Shown one piece after another: positions 47,301 through 59,300 of a DNA stretch of 64,000 bases. Every line of letters begins with the position of its first letter. Position 1 is the stretch's first letter. Source of the DNA: Acanthochlamys bracteata (Eukaryota; Streptophyta; Magnoliopsida; Pandanales; Velloziaceae); the NCBI GenBank assembly GCA_019914995.1, contig CM034128.1:1180501-1244500 (forward strand), given 5' to 3'. Position numbers and translations under genes: made by a program. The notes beneath the pieces were generated by a model. That model saw nothing but the letters and a program-made list of their open reading frames with translations, had not been told where the DNA came from and did no database searches.

Positions 47301-47489
47301 ATTTCTTCAACCTTCCCTTTCTTTTCTCCCCATTTTATACAATTCAATGCTACTTCTTACTTTACCTACTTAGTTGATCAGTTTCTTAACACTCCACTGA
47401 TATGCATCGCATCCATCTACAAGCACTCGTTGCACATGACCAATAAAACCTTCACTATAACTCTACATCCTTTGCAACTTTCCTCAACA

Positions 47490-48772
47490 ATGGCGTCTAT
47501 GAATTCTTCAATCTCCTTAAACGGAGCCAAAGCCTGTGAGCAAGAATGTCGCGAGATTCGCGCAATGATGGACCGCCTGAACATCCTCGGGAAAGCCTTA
47601 GCTCACCGTACTCCGGTCGAAAGAAGGCAAATCAAGGAGAGTTACGAAGTGCTTTTCAAAGAAAACCTCGTCGAACGCCTGCACAAGATGTACTTGGCAG
47701 ACAATAGTAATGAGGTACTACATACTCAAGAACATTTCGTTATGCAAAACATAAAAAAGCTCATCTTTTTTCTTCTACAGACGATCAGAGTGCTGTACAT
47801 GTGGATGCTCGAGGCACACGAACGGGACGCAGTTACAGTGCATGAGGCAACATCGGACGGAAGGGAATTAGACTATAATGCACTTATTGAGATGCACACG
47901 CAACGAAAATCGAGTCAGATTTTCATGACAAAGCAATACTATCTGTCGAGGTTCAACAGGCACTTGGAACAAGACTCTGTCACTCATGAGCAATCACACC
48001 CTTACCAAAAGGTAGTAGTACAATAGCAGTAGAACTTGGTGCTAACTTCGGAAAGAACCGTTAAATTTTAAAAACTTAAGCTGCAGATACTAGTAGCACT
48101 GGGGACGTCTCATAGATCACATCATACAGAGACTAGCCAGCATATTGCAAAATGCGATGCGAAAAGGCTTCACGAGGCAAGGAAGGGAACTGCAGGTTTG
48201 ATCCATGAGGCGACGATTCTTGAGATGTTGAGCAAGAGGAGCATAGCACAGCTGAAAATGGCACTTACTAGCTACAAGCATATATATGGACGTGACTATA
48301 CCAAGGTATACTATATACATAGCAGAATCAGTAGCTTATGTTTGTTTTGTAACGTTTTCTCTGAAAATTTTGATGAAGGTATTGAAGAACAGAGGGGGAG
48401 AATTTGAAGGGTGTTTGAGGGTTGTGTTGAAATGCATGCATGATCCATTCAAATATTACTCTAAGGTATTTTGGTTTGATGATGATTCAAATTTGAAAGT
48501 TAAGTAGCAAGATAAAGTATGTCATCTTTTTGCAGATGTTGTATACAAGCTTGAAGAAAGTTTCAAGCAGCAGCAGGAAGAGTGCTAATGGTGTTGTATC
48601 AAGGTTGATGATGAACAGTGTTCAAGTTGGAATACAAGAAATCAAAACTGTTTTTCATAGAAAATATAATACGAGTTTGGATGAATTCATATCTGAAAGA
48701 ATTCAGGATGGAGATTACAAAGACTTCCTCCTTGCTCTCACAAGAGAGTCCAGCAAAGAAGCTGCTGCATGA
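47490..48772 (+). CDS. Divergent annexin-like protein
   Basis: Plant annexins are Ca2+-dependent membrane binders. This one keeps the fold signature but lacks the usual calcium motifs. Five exons: 47490-47714, 47781-48011, 48087-48305, 48379-48465, 48536-48772; 999 nt, 332 aa. The start MASMNSS has a good context (ACAATGGCG). The first repeat has ALAHRTPVERRQIKESYE, close to the annexin repeat-1 helix. The second has TQRKSSQIFMTKQYYLSRF, matching the family TRSANQLL...YHARY region. The third has SKRSIAQLKMALTSYKHIYG, and the fourth ends DYKDFLLALTRES. I find no GxGTD loop in any repeat. The exon 4 acceptor (GATGAAG) is weak, and exon 4 could start a few codons later. Likely cytosolic. Annexin D8-like naming would be a guess. 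Confidence 0.85.
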
Positions 48773-49130
48773 CTTACGTAACATATTTTAGTTATTGATG
48801 TAATGTTCTTTACTGGAGATTTTATTTTTCCTTTTTTTTTTGGGGGTGGTTTTATAAAGAGATAGGAAGTTAGAGGGGGAGATAGAAGAGTAAAGGTTAA
48901 GAAAAGAAACCTTCAATAACTCTAAAAGAATTGCAAAAGGCATTGATGTACACAGAGGGTTAGAGAAACCAAACAAGGAATGAAAGGAATAATGTGACCC
49001 TCTTCCAAACAGAAAATGCTCCAAAGGAATTTCTTTTTGGCCAATTTGCAAATGTGTATAAGAACCATGGCCATGAACTTGCAAATCTTTTGTACATACC
49101 AATACTGTTGATTCTGTGTCTCGAAAAAAG
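48773..49130. other. Short spacer between annexin-like and RTM2-like genes
   Basis: This must hold the annexin 3' UTR and the RTM2-like promoter. TTTATAAAG near 48851 is a possible TATA box. No other feature is seen. Confidence 0.4.
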
Positions 49131-49681
49131 ATGTCGAACCGCGTCTACACCGATATTGATCCTCGTTGCGAATGGATGCTGGGGGAAGATTCAGATGTAC
49201 TCTTGGTCGACGTTTCAGGCAAATTCAAGCAACTTCTTTCTTAATGCTTAATTTGAGCAGTTTGATATGTTTTTGTGAATGGTTTTCTTGCATTTGATGT
49301 ATAGGATTCAAGAAAGAAGACTTGCGCGTTCAAATTGATACGTCAAAGAAACTGAAGATAACCGGAGAATGTATCATCGAAGGTAACACTTGGTGCCGTT
49401 TCCACAAGGAGTTCAATATCCAGAAAGACTTCGATGTCAAGAAGATCCAGGCAAAGTTTGATGAAGGAATTCTGTACGTGATCGTACCGAAAACAAATTC
49501 TGAGCAACAACCTGTGCATCAAACGAAAGAGAGTACTGAATATGGAAACACGAAAAGGAATGAAATTGCAAGCTTTTTTGAGAACAGGAAGATCATACTT
49601 CGTGTGAGCTTGGCTGTTGCTGTAATGGCTGCAGTAGCTGTTGCTGCCTATCTGATCAACAGATATGGAACTCACAGATAG
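49131..49681 (+). CDS. RTM2-like small heat-shock-domain protein with C-terminal membrane anchor
   Basis: Alpha-crystallin/Hsp20-domain protein of the RTM2 group. The Arabidopsis namesake restricts long-distance movement of a potyvirus in phloem. Two exons: 49131-49218 and 49305-49681; 465 nt, 154 aa. Exon 1 encodes MSNRVYTDIDPRCEWMLGED, then DVLLVDVSG. The splice gives VSGFKKEDLRVQID, the expected Hsp20 strand. Further motifs are KITGECIIEGNTWCRFHKEF and DEGILYVIVPK. A single hydrophobic helix (LRVSLAVAVMAAVAVAAYLI) at about 128-148 and a short basic tail RYGTHR end the protein. This suggests tail anchoring. The intron donor is GC (CAG|GCAAAT). It lies only 358 bases after the annexin stop, in the same direction. 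Confidence 0.85.
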
Positions 49682-50382
49682 AAAACAAAACTGTACACAT
49701 TTTATTTAGCCATATAAACTGACCATATAATTATTCATGCATATTTGTTCTATACATTACAACAACTTTAGAAGTTTATATAGAATTTCTTTCAGCAACA
49801 ACTCCGCGTAGAATTTATTCTGTAACTCCACATTAGGGGAAACAGAGAAGACTTCTACAGCAACCCCGTTATTGGCGCTGCACAGCAGCAGCACCCTTAA
49901 AAGTAGTTTCTATTCAGTTTATGTAGAATACTTGTGATTTTACATTAGCAGAAGCTGTCAGGGACCTCAGAGCTCAACAGCAACCCAGCCATCGTCGCTG
50001 CATGACACATAGTTGTGCCCTCTGTGACAGATTTACACAGAAGCCCACCTTGATGCTTGTTTTCGTTGCTGAGTGACCAGAACCTTCCATCGCAGAATTG
50101 GTTGATTTGTCATGGTTGGAGTCAGAGATGCCTTCTCTTTTAGGGTTGCATTCATCAGGGCTCTTGCCTGAATATGCGGCTTCATTCATGACAGTATCAT
50201 AATCTTTAGCTCCTCTAGCTATGAGGTCCCGTCGTTTCTGACTAAGGTGACACTGAATTGTTCTTGTAAACAATTTGCTCAGACAAAATATATTCCTCCT
50301 TGTGAGGTGCATAAGTCATGCCCAAAATGCTGGTGCTAAAATCCTCCTGATAGTTGTTTCTTAATGATGACAATGACATTGT
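49682..50382. other. Unassigned region downstream of RTM2-like
   Basis: The RTM2-like 3' UTR probably ends near 49.8 kb. A minus-strand frame at 49974-50312 (112 codons) has Ser/Lys-rich text with no domain I recognise. It may be more of the degraded PPR locus or chance. Confidence 0.35.
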
Positions 50383-50950
50383 TTAACAAGGACCGAATGT
50401 TATAGATTCTCTTCTTGCGGCAAGAAGGTCCAAGCAAACTCCACCTAATAGAATCCTTGCTTCCCACACTTGCCCAAAATTCATGTGCATATTAACTAGG
50501 GAGCTTGACACCATTTGGTAAGAATCAATTCCCTCTCTTATAATAAAAAAATGAATAGCTAGCGATACATGGAAATACTCATCCGACGATGTTGAACAGA
50601 CTCTGATGACAGGCGTTAACGAGAGTTCAGTGAGCGGAACCGACGACCGTATCATGAGTCGAAACTGCTCGATAGCTTGTTAAATAAGAATCATAGAGGG
50701 AGTAAGCAGAAAGTAGTTAGTTGTCGGAGACAGAGTTCTGTGGGGCATTTCGTCAAACAGGTGACAGGCCGTAGCCAGGGATCCGGCTTTTAAGAAGAGT
50801 GCAATGAGTTTGTTGGTAGACAACAAGAGCTCTTCTCCGCCGCGACCGCTGCATGACAACTGACGGTGTCTTGCAGCGGCGGCAAAACGGCGGAACGCCC
50901 GGAGCCATGGATCGATGGTGATAGAGAGCTTAATTTTAAGTTGTGCTTTT
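50383..50950 (-). pseudogene. Relic of a pentatricopeptide repeat (PPR) gene
   Basis: The minus-strand translation starting near 50930 gives NKLIALFLKAGSLATACHLF followed by DEMPHRTL, a typical PPR repeat. After an in-frame TAA near 50680 it continues as LTPVIRVCSTSSDE and SYQMVSSSLVNMHMNFGQVW EARILL-like text, also PPR in style. The frame is broken and the remaining repeats, some hundreds of residues in the family, are absent. The 5' part lacks a clear start. A truncated, non-functional copy. Confidence 0.65.
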
Positions 50951-50997
50951 GGTGAGAAATTTTAAAGAGCGAGGATAGCAGGTAACCGTATTGTCAT

Positions 50998-51200
50998 TTT
51001 AGTGGGGTTTTCAAAGTAATTTAAAAAAAATTAATTTATTTTTATTATCTAAAAAATAATAAAAGTTATTAATAATAAGATATTATTATGTAAAAATTTG
51101 TTAAAATTTTAAATAAATTTATAAAAAATTATAAACAATTTTTTGACAAAATATGAATAAAAAATTTAAAAAATTATTTTCTGAAAACGCTATGTAAAGC
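50998..51200 (-). repeat. MITE-like element, reverse orientation
   Basis: It contains ATTATTATGTAAAAATTTGTT and the long TAAATAAATTTATAAA tract shared with the other reverse copies. The right end GAAAACGCTATG is decayed. A partial copy follows at about 51330-51440 ending ATTCTCTAAG. Confidence 0.6.
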
Positions 51201-51504
51201 TGGTACCTGTCCAAATAAGCTTGTTCTTTTTAAGGCAAATTATTGTAGGGAAAAAGAACCAACAGTATTTTCTGATTTAAATTTAAAAACCAATCATATC
51301 TACATAATCTCTTTTATATGTAGAAAATTATTTCTCTGTGGTGTTCTTTTCCCAAAAACAATTACTATAACTTTTTATAATTTTTATTTTTATATTTTAT
51401 TGTTTAAGAAATTATTTTCTAAAAAGAAACATTCTCTAAGTGACAAATATGTTTGAGCATAACCTTATGCACCGAACTTTTTTATTATATTTTCTCAAGA
51501 TAAG

Positions 51505-52380
51505 CAAAAGGTAGCGGTGACAATATATAACCCGATCAAAAAATGCGATTCCAAATCGACCCACTTAATTAGTATTAGGATTAAAATATTTGACCGGTAT
51601 AAATATATGGATTAGAATATGATTGAACGAATTGAATCCGATTATTAAATGGATTGACTCAAATTAATCCAAAATTTACTCATCAATCTAAATTATCATA
51701 CCTTGAAGAAATAATATTTAATTTTTTCTTTCCGTATATTAAAATATTAATAATAAAAATAATCGATAATAGTAATTTATAAATTATTAAATTATATACT
51801 ATTTATAATTAATTGTTATTTTTATATCTTAGTAAAATAATATAGAATGAGATTTCTTATAATAATATTATCGAAAGTATTACTATATATATATTTCTGT
51901 AATGTTGAATTTCGTATAAACGTTTTTAACAAAATTTGTTAGATATCTATGTTTATCAAAATTTTTATCAAAATTATTAATATATATTTATAATCATAAA
52001 ATTTCAGCTGTCAACACATATTTTTAAAAAATAAAAATAAAAATAATTTTTTTTGATATTTTAAGGACTGATAAAGATACTAAAAAATGCACATTTTGAC
52101 AAGTATTTACTATGTCTCGTCATTAAAAATATATGCACTTTCATTACAACTGATCTTATAATTTTGCTAAATTTTAAAAATATAAAATTATTAATTAATA
52201 ATTTTAATTATTAAATAGGTCGATCCGAATTTGATCCGATTATTAATAAGTTGGGTTAGAATTAGACAATTTTGACCCATATAAATTCATGAATTAAGTT
52301 AGGATTAAACAAATTTAATCTGATTATTAAATGGATCGATCCAAAATCGATCTATGAACCCAAATTGTCAACCCTAACAA
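51505..52380. repeat. Degraded repeat with related arms at 51.5-51.7 and 52.2-52.4 kb
   Basis: The two arms share GATTATTAAATGGAT followed by GAC/GATYCAAA, ATATAAAT...GGATTA and GTTAGGATTAAA in the same order and orientation. The outer ends read GGTGACAAT and ATTGTCAACC, an inverted pair. The arms are rich in GACCC and GATCCGA-type words seen in common plant dispersed repeats. About 490 bases of AT-rich DNA separate them. No coding capacity, and the class is undetermined. Confidence 0.55.
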
Positions 52381-52609
52381 AAGGATATGCTTCTGATAAA
52401 TAGAAGCAGAATGTTTGAAAGTATGTATATTTAATAAATGCATAATAATCTCTCATGCATTCTTGCAGAGAAATAATTTCCTTTAAATTTTACATTAACA
52501 AAGAAAAAAGGATTACATAAGCAATTAATCCATAATGTGTATTATAAATTAGTCAGCGTTTCTTTTTATGTGCAAATTAATTAAATACTTAACATATATC
52601 TCCATATTA

Positions 52610-53556
52610 TTAAGTTTTAAGTGAACCTCCAACAGCTAAGAAATCTATGAATGGAACGGAACCCTCTTTCTGCTGCTCATCGTCTTCCTCGTTGCTTCTG
52701 CTTGATGAGCTATTGCTACTGCTGCTAGATTCTCCATTCAGTTGCAGAAAATCATGGAATTCAACTGAGCTACCATGCCTATTTTCTGCAACCACCACCA
52801 AAAAAAAAAAAAATTCAAAACCAACAACTCGTAAAAATTTAAAATGATCATATATTAATATATACTTCGTGCTAGCTTGATTTTTTTTTTTAATTTAAAG
52901 AAACAAAATTTTATGATCACTAAAAAACATAATGAAATTTTGGTGACATAATGAAGCAAGATAGATAGCAGATACATGCCTAGAGAAACTTAACAGCAAA
53001 TTAAACACGACTCACCAGAGAAGACCTGAAAGCTGTTGGATTTGCAACCTGCAGCAGCCAAAGAACGGAAAGCTTGAAGATGATGAAGAGGGTTCAACCA
53101 AAGGCTTGTGGTCATCGGTCTCTGATAATGATGAATAATATTTGCAGTGTCTAAAAATGGCGATAAATTTCTAGTCGCTGTTCTAGTACTTCTGTGATAA
53201 TGATGACGACGATGATGAACTTGATCAGTTGTTGTTGTTGTTACCGTCGTTCCACTACTCTTCTCCTTCGATCTTCTTGCATTTAAAACATGCCAATGAT
53301 TCTTGACAGCATTGTCCGTTCGTCCGGGAAACAATCGCGCGATCACCGACCAACGGTTGCCGTGGATTCTTTGGAACGCAAGCAGCCGTTGTTCTTCTTC
53401 CTCAGTGAACGGTTTCCTGTTGATCCTTGGGTCTAACTGGTTGTACCATCTCAACCTACAACTCTTCCCTATACGATATAATATTGCATGCAAGCGTCCA
53501 GCAAGATCATTCATTATTCGATCACAAAACTAATTAACTAGCTACCTAGCTAGCTG

Positions 53557-53598
<42 letters not shown>

Positions 53599-53751
53599 AG
53601 CTAGCTAGCTAGATAGCAGAAGAGAATTAGATATACCTGATCTGCCTTGGAGCTTCTCGGCGATCATGTTCCAGTTATGAGGGCCGTACTCGGCGACGAG
53701 TTCTTTCAGCTTTTCGTCTTCCGACGGACGCCAGTGACCTCTGCTGCACAT
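52610..53751 (-). CDS. MYB54-like: R2R3-MYB transcription factor, MYB52/MYB54 type
   Basis: Nuclear DNA-binding regulator. Arabidopsis MYB52 and MYB54 are linked to secondary cell wall and pectin control. Three exons: 53637-53751, 53016-53468, 52610-52785; 744 nt, 247 aa. The protein starts [20 protein letters not shown]2 (about 4-55) has spaced Trp residues in [23 protein letters not shown] and [11 protein letters not shown]3 (about 56-106) has [33 protein letters not shown] and [10 protein letters not shown]. The intron 1 position inside [10 protein letters not shown] is the classic one. The tail contains a His-rich stretch, a Ser-rich run ([13 protein letters not shown]) and acidic residues that could activate. 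MYB56 or MYB69 are less likely alternatives. The promoter and intron 1 carry AT and GCTA microsatellites. Confidence 0.93.
53564..53595. repeat. (AT)n microsatellite in MYB intron 1
   Basis: An uninterrupted run of about 16 AT dinucleotides. It is flanked on both sides by GCTAGCTAGC-type repeats (AGCTACCTAGCTAGCTG and AGCTAGCTAGCTAGAT). Confidence 0.9.
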
Positions 53752-56389
53752 CCTAGCTAGCTAATCACTTCCTTCTTCTTATTTATATATATATATATAT
53801 GTTTGCAGTAGCTATTGTTAATACTTCAGAATGAGAAAACAACCAATCATGCAATAAGAATAATTAAGGAGAATCATATACAGATCGAAGAGTAGAATGA
53901 ACGAACGGATCAAGGAGCTAGCTTTATTATAGCTAGTGATTAAATTAAGTAGGCCCTTCTAGCTAGCTAGCTAGCATGAATAATAAACATATGTTGCTTA
54001 TATATATACATATATATATATATACAAGCAGATCGAAAGATGGCAAACAACAAGGTGGTATATATTAACAAAAAATATTTGAATTAAGGTAGTGACTGAT
54101 ATGGAATTGATCAAGAGATGTATTGTTGTTGTTGTTGTTAGGGCGGGAGGGTTTTTTGCTTGTGAAGTGGTGAAATGGTTCTCCTTTCAACATCTCTTAT
54201 AACACATTTCTAACCTGCCCATCCAACTCATGACCAAACTCTCTCTCTCTCTTCTTCTTTTAATTTTAAGTCCAACTTAAATTTCTAAAACTCTTATTTA
54301 ATTTGTTTTAGTTAATAATAGTTCAATATATGTTATATATATATATCTGTGATTATTCTAAGTAGCTAGCTAGTAGTAGAGGTTAACTAATTAGTTGCAT
54401 TACTATTACATGAAGAATAATAATTGATTAATAATATGTTGGTTTTCTGTTAGGTCATGAAATCTATATGTTCGTTCTTCTGTTAATTATTAATCAATTA
54501 AATAATTATTTTTAATTGTTTTTTTGGGTGTGTATGAGTTAATTTAAAAATATAAGTAAATAAATATGGTTTCTAGTTTTGGTGATCTCTCTTATACCTA
54601 ACTGAAACCAACATCTGCCCTAAAATTCTGTTAATTATATTCATTCATGTAAATTGTTTTTAATTTCTTCTACTGCTTCAATTGTTGTTGTTATTGTCTC
54701 TATTAGTTGTACTTGTGTTAGACTTTATTCTTTCAACAAATATTTATCAATTTTCATTTTTTTTTTAAAGTTTAGTTTAATTTTTATATTTAAAATTCAT
54801 CAGATGCATAAAAAAAGTCTTGATTACTTCATCGATTCGTCTACCAAAAAATTAACAAATTAAAACCCCCTCGTGCAAGGTTGAACAAAAACAAAACAAC
54901 CTTGTTTACGTATATTGCACAGCAATATTAACGAATTATTATTATTTTTATGTTTGGGTGGAAAACATTTTGTTTTCATGAAGGAGAAATGTCAACAAAA
55001 AGTTAAGATAAAAGAGTTTGGAAGTTATAGACCAGGAATTTTTAGAGAATATATAACTTCATGTTGTTTGATTTTCTTTAATTTCCCAACCGAAACTGAG
55101 AAAAAATCGAATTTATAATTAATAATTTGTCTAGATAAATTATAAAGATGAGTATAAATATTAGGTTGAACCTTCATTGGAAGCAAACATATATATAACA
55201 TTAAACCTACCTTACCTAAACCTCCCCAAAATAATAAAACAAATCAAATGTATATGTAAAGTAATTAATATAAGTATATATCAATTAATTTCTAACCCAA
55301 ATTTTTCAAAAAAAGAAAAAATGTATTAAATGGTAACTAAAGGACTTATAATTAACAAAGCTTTTAGAAAAGTCCTGTTTGACTTAGCGTTTCGTCAAAA
55401 ATATTTTTTAATTTTTAATTTTACATTTTTCAATATATATTTTATAAATATTTAAAAATTTAAAAAGTGTAGAAAAATTTTATGTAATGAAATTTTTTTA
55501 TTATATATTTTTATTATTTTTTTAGAAGTAAAAAAACTAAAACTTATTTTTAAAAATAGATAAAATATTTTCTATTTAAAAATTTTTTTATTTTATAAGC
55601 ACTTTCAAACGCTCTTAAGTGTCTGCATCTACCCGTTTTCATTTAAAAAAAGTTTTAAGTGTTAGTTTGTATGTTATAAACATTCAAAGAAAAAAAAAAA
55701 GATGAAAAGGAAGCATGCTTAAGATTGCATATACAACAATCCTGGAAAGGTTCCCAACATCTTCATAACATGTTCAGAACAACAACCAATTAATATTCTC
55801 ATATCAGTATCAGAAATTTAACTATTTTACTATTTAAGAATTAATTCAAAACCAAATTTTTTTATATATATACTGTAATCATATATAAAGGAAAATATAT
55901 ATTTAGAGAGAGGTACGATGCAATCTATCGAAACCGGTAAAATGTCAGAAGATCGAAATGATTGATTGATAAAATCATCATCTTAAAAATGTCGAAAGAC
56001 AAATTTTTAGTTATTTGCCTTTTTTTTTCCTTGCAGTGCCAAAATAATATTTAGCATTACTTTCGGCGAAAGTAGTACCTTACCTGATCGATATATCGAT
56101 CGTAGGAATATTATGTGATGTGAAGGAAAACGAACCAACGAAATCTTCTTCCTTTTTCTTCGAAAAATTGACAGAAACATCAATTTTTTAAACAGAAATA
56201 TTGATCCTTAGATGTTACTCAAAGAACACAACACAATGACATAGGATACAGTGCTTGCTGACTCCAGCAGTACTACAGTTTTCTTTTTTGGATGGGAATT
56301 TAAGTCGTGATATACACTATGATACATTTCATAAGAGGACTCGCAAAAAAAAAAAAAAAGGTTGTACTTAATAAATAAGGTAAGGAAAG
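53752..56389. other. Spacer between SOS1 and MYB
   Basis: No gene. It contains the MYB promoter, with (AT)n runs near 53784-53800 and 54000-54026, TAGCTAGCTAGC words near 53955-53975 and (GTT)n near 54125. A MITE-like copy lies at 55378-55620. The right end holds the presumed SOS1 3' UTR. Confidence 0.5.
55378..55620 (+). repeat. MITE-like element, forward orientation
   Basis: The left end is TTAGCGTTTCGTC and the right end is CTTTCAAACGCTCTTAAG. The core GTGTAGAAAAATTTTATGTA and ATGAAATTTTTTTATTATAT match the copies near 8.27, 45.53 and 60.63 kb. Confidence 0.75.
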
Positions 56390-59300
56390 CTAGTGACCCT
56401 TCGCCGGAGGGAATAAGCTTGCAGAGGATTGCGGGAAAGAGAGTCTGCTTGGGGAGTCTATTCTAACGATAACATCTTCTTCGTCGCTGGAGTTGTCTTC
56501 TCCAGCAGCTTGAGGTTGATTGTTTCTGATTGGCAAGGGAGGTATTGGAGACAGCCTGCTGTAGGAGTCCCTTGAAATGAGCCTTTTCAAGCTTCCTCCT
56601 TCTGACTGGACTTTCAGGAGGGACTTTGTGGTTGGTGACCTCGACGGAACTCTTGGATACGATCGGCTCTGGCATTCTTTCGACTTTGAACTTCCTAGGA
56701 AGCTTCTATACATTTTACGCATGTCATTGGCCTGTCATTCAAAGTTAAGCTAGAACGTATGAGCCATGAATCTGGTGAACCCCAAACAATAATTTCATTT
56801 CCTCAATGAAAAGATAAAAAGCATTAAAAACACACCGTTCGTCCGTAGATGCTTAGTTCCATTGCTTTGCGTGACAAACTAGTTGGCTGATCGTCTGATC
56901 CATTAGGACTTCGATTATGGCCTTGTGCTTTGTACATACTCTCGGGCCAGCTGAGTAGACCTCCATGCTCTTTAATAGGAGTATGCAGGAGCTCCATCGA
57001 GTTAGAGTTTAGTGAGGAGGGTCGTCTCGAGCCAATCCCTTCACCATCCATTGGACGCATGTCAAAAACTATTACCCTGGCTCTTGCTTCAACCTCATAG
57101 CTAGAGGCTTGACTGAAGAAGCTCAAGTTGGTGACACCTAAATATGAAAATCTTACATTTATCAACACCTAAACAATGGAACAGAGTATAAAAAGCTTCA
57201 GCTTAGGCTACTTGCAAAAAAAAAACAAAAAGGATACAATAACTTCACCTGAAGACGTTGGACTGATGAAGGAACGATTTGTGGGCCCAGGTAATAATAC
57301 TGCCGGAGAAGCAATCAAGTCATGTTTATCATCTTGGGTCTTTATAAATCCTTCTAGTAGTATACCGATATAATTCGTTCTTATTTCAATAACTTCCCCT
57401 CTAATATGAATGCTCATGTTTGACCTTTCTGCAATAAGCGTTCTAAGTTCGTGCATTGCCATTTTTTCAAATGCTTGTGGATGTAAGATCTTGGCTATAG
57501 TTATTGAACTCTCCTGAATGATATGTAAATAGAAATATCAGCAGACCAAAGGCACAATCTCGTTTTGTTTCAGAAGCCATTTCAGAATACAACTATGTGC
57601 CTACAATATTTCTTGTGTTTACTACATAAAGGCAAATCAACACTCTTTCGTATAAGCGCTATCCGCAAATATAATGACTTGAATGGAAACAGGACATCAC
57701 ACAATTCTGTTACAAAAAGAGCAATAAATTTAGATGGTTGTCTCACAAGATAGTGATTTAACAGCAATAAAATAAAAGGTACCTGCCACAAAAAATCTTC
57801 AGTAGCTGGATCTGATCTAAGTAACAGAAGTATCTTCTCTGAATCAATGAAGAAGCAATGCACGACAGAATCTGTTACCATATCACAAATGTATGGTTTC
57901 CCAGTAAGCACTTCATATAAGCCCAATGTGCTTCCATGGGGAAATGCTGGATCCAATGAATGCTTATTGTGTAGAGTCTTGCTTGCCCACTACAAAGCAG
58001 AAGAGCATTCATCGGGAAAGACATCAATTTCTATACTAATTGTTTAGCTTGCTGAGTCTGCCTCTCACCTTGACAATGCCTGAAGAGATAATCCAGATCT
58101 CGTTGGGTTTTGAGCCCTCCTTGTAAAGTGTTGAGCCACGTATCTTTATAATATCTTTACTTGAGTTTATAAGGGTCTCACGAACAGAAGAGGGCAATGC
58201 ACCAAGCATAGGGTGGGCAACAACAAGGTCTTTGACCTTTGGCATTTTAACTAGGGGTGGATTCCTTAAAAGCTTTTTCAAATCTTTCTGTAATCAAGAG
58301 TAAAATGTTATTCAGTTACCAAGACATAGAAACAAAAATCTCAGACATAAAATTTCAAAAGCAGTACCTGCACAGCATCATCAAGATGGAGCATCTCTTT
58401 TTCTTCCAGTAACCCAACCTTCTCGAGATTTTGCACATATTCGCTAAGACGTTTCAATATTGAATACGTTACTTGCCTTGTCTTCACAACTCGTAATACC
58501 TGAAATTTAAAAAAAAATCCTCCACAATGTCAAATGATAGACAGCTAATAGGTCTAAGAAAGAAAGTATTACTATATGCACAACCACTAGTTTTGGATAT
58601 GTCCATAAAACATAGAACTTATTAAGTACATTCTAGAGAAAAAATATCACGCTAACCAAAGTGTTGCACATCATGTTGAGCTCATCAATCCATCGACTGC
58701 CTCAAATATACCCCCAAAAAGGACTGGAAAATGTAACAAGCAAATTGAAGAAAAGCACCTGTGGGAATGAGGTACGAACTTCTTCTAAGAATCTTCTTGC
58801 TTCTTCACCCTCAGTATTACTCTCATCAATGACCCTAGAAGAGATTTCACTGTCACCTGCAAAGAAATTATGCAACCTTAACTATAAGAAAGATCGGTTC
58901 ACAAAGTGGATCAGATAACTATAAGAAGCAATACAAAGAAGAATTCAAAAGATGTAGTATAAGATGATGACGAAGATGTAAAGGATAAATTTGAAAAGAC
59001 ATTTCAAATCCTATCAATTTATGATGAATAAAGCAACAAACAAAAAATTGACAAAGACTAAAATTTCTGGTGTATGTTTCTGGCAATAGAATGCGTAGGA
59101 TGTTGAAAATATGCAAGAGGTAACCAACAGCATCTTGTGAAGCTTTATGAAGTGGAATTTTCAATAACATTCGATATATAAGTAATCCTTATATAAGCTT
59201 ATCCTTAATAATGTCAACTTCGTAAAATCTGCCAAAGAGTGGGCATATGAGCTACTATTGCTACCACATCTAAATTGGCTAGACAAACAAACAAAAACAA

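Noticed and set aside
49974..50312. 112-codon minus-strand frame as a gene
   Set aside because: No domain, no clear splice partners, and it lies next to a degraded PPR fragment.
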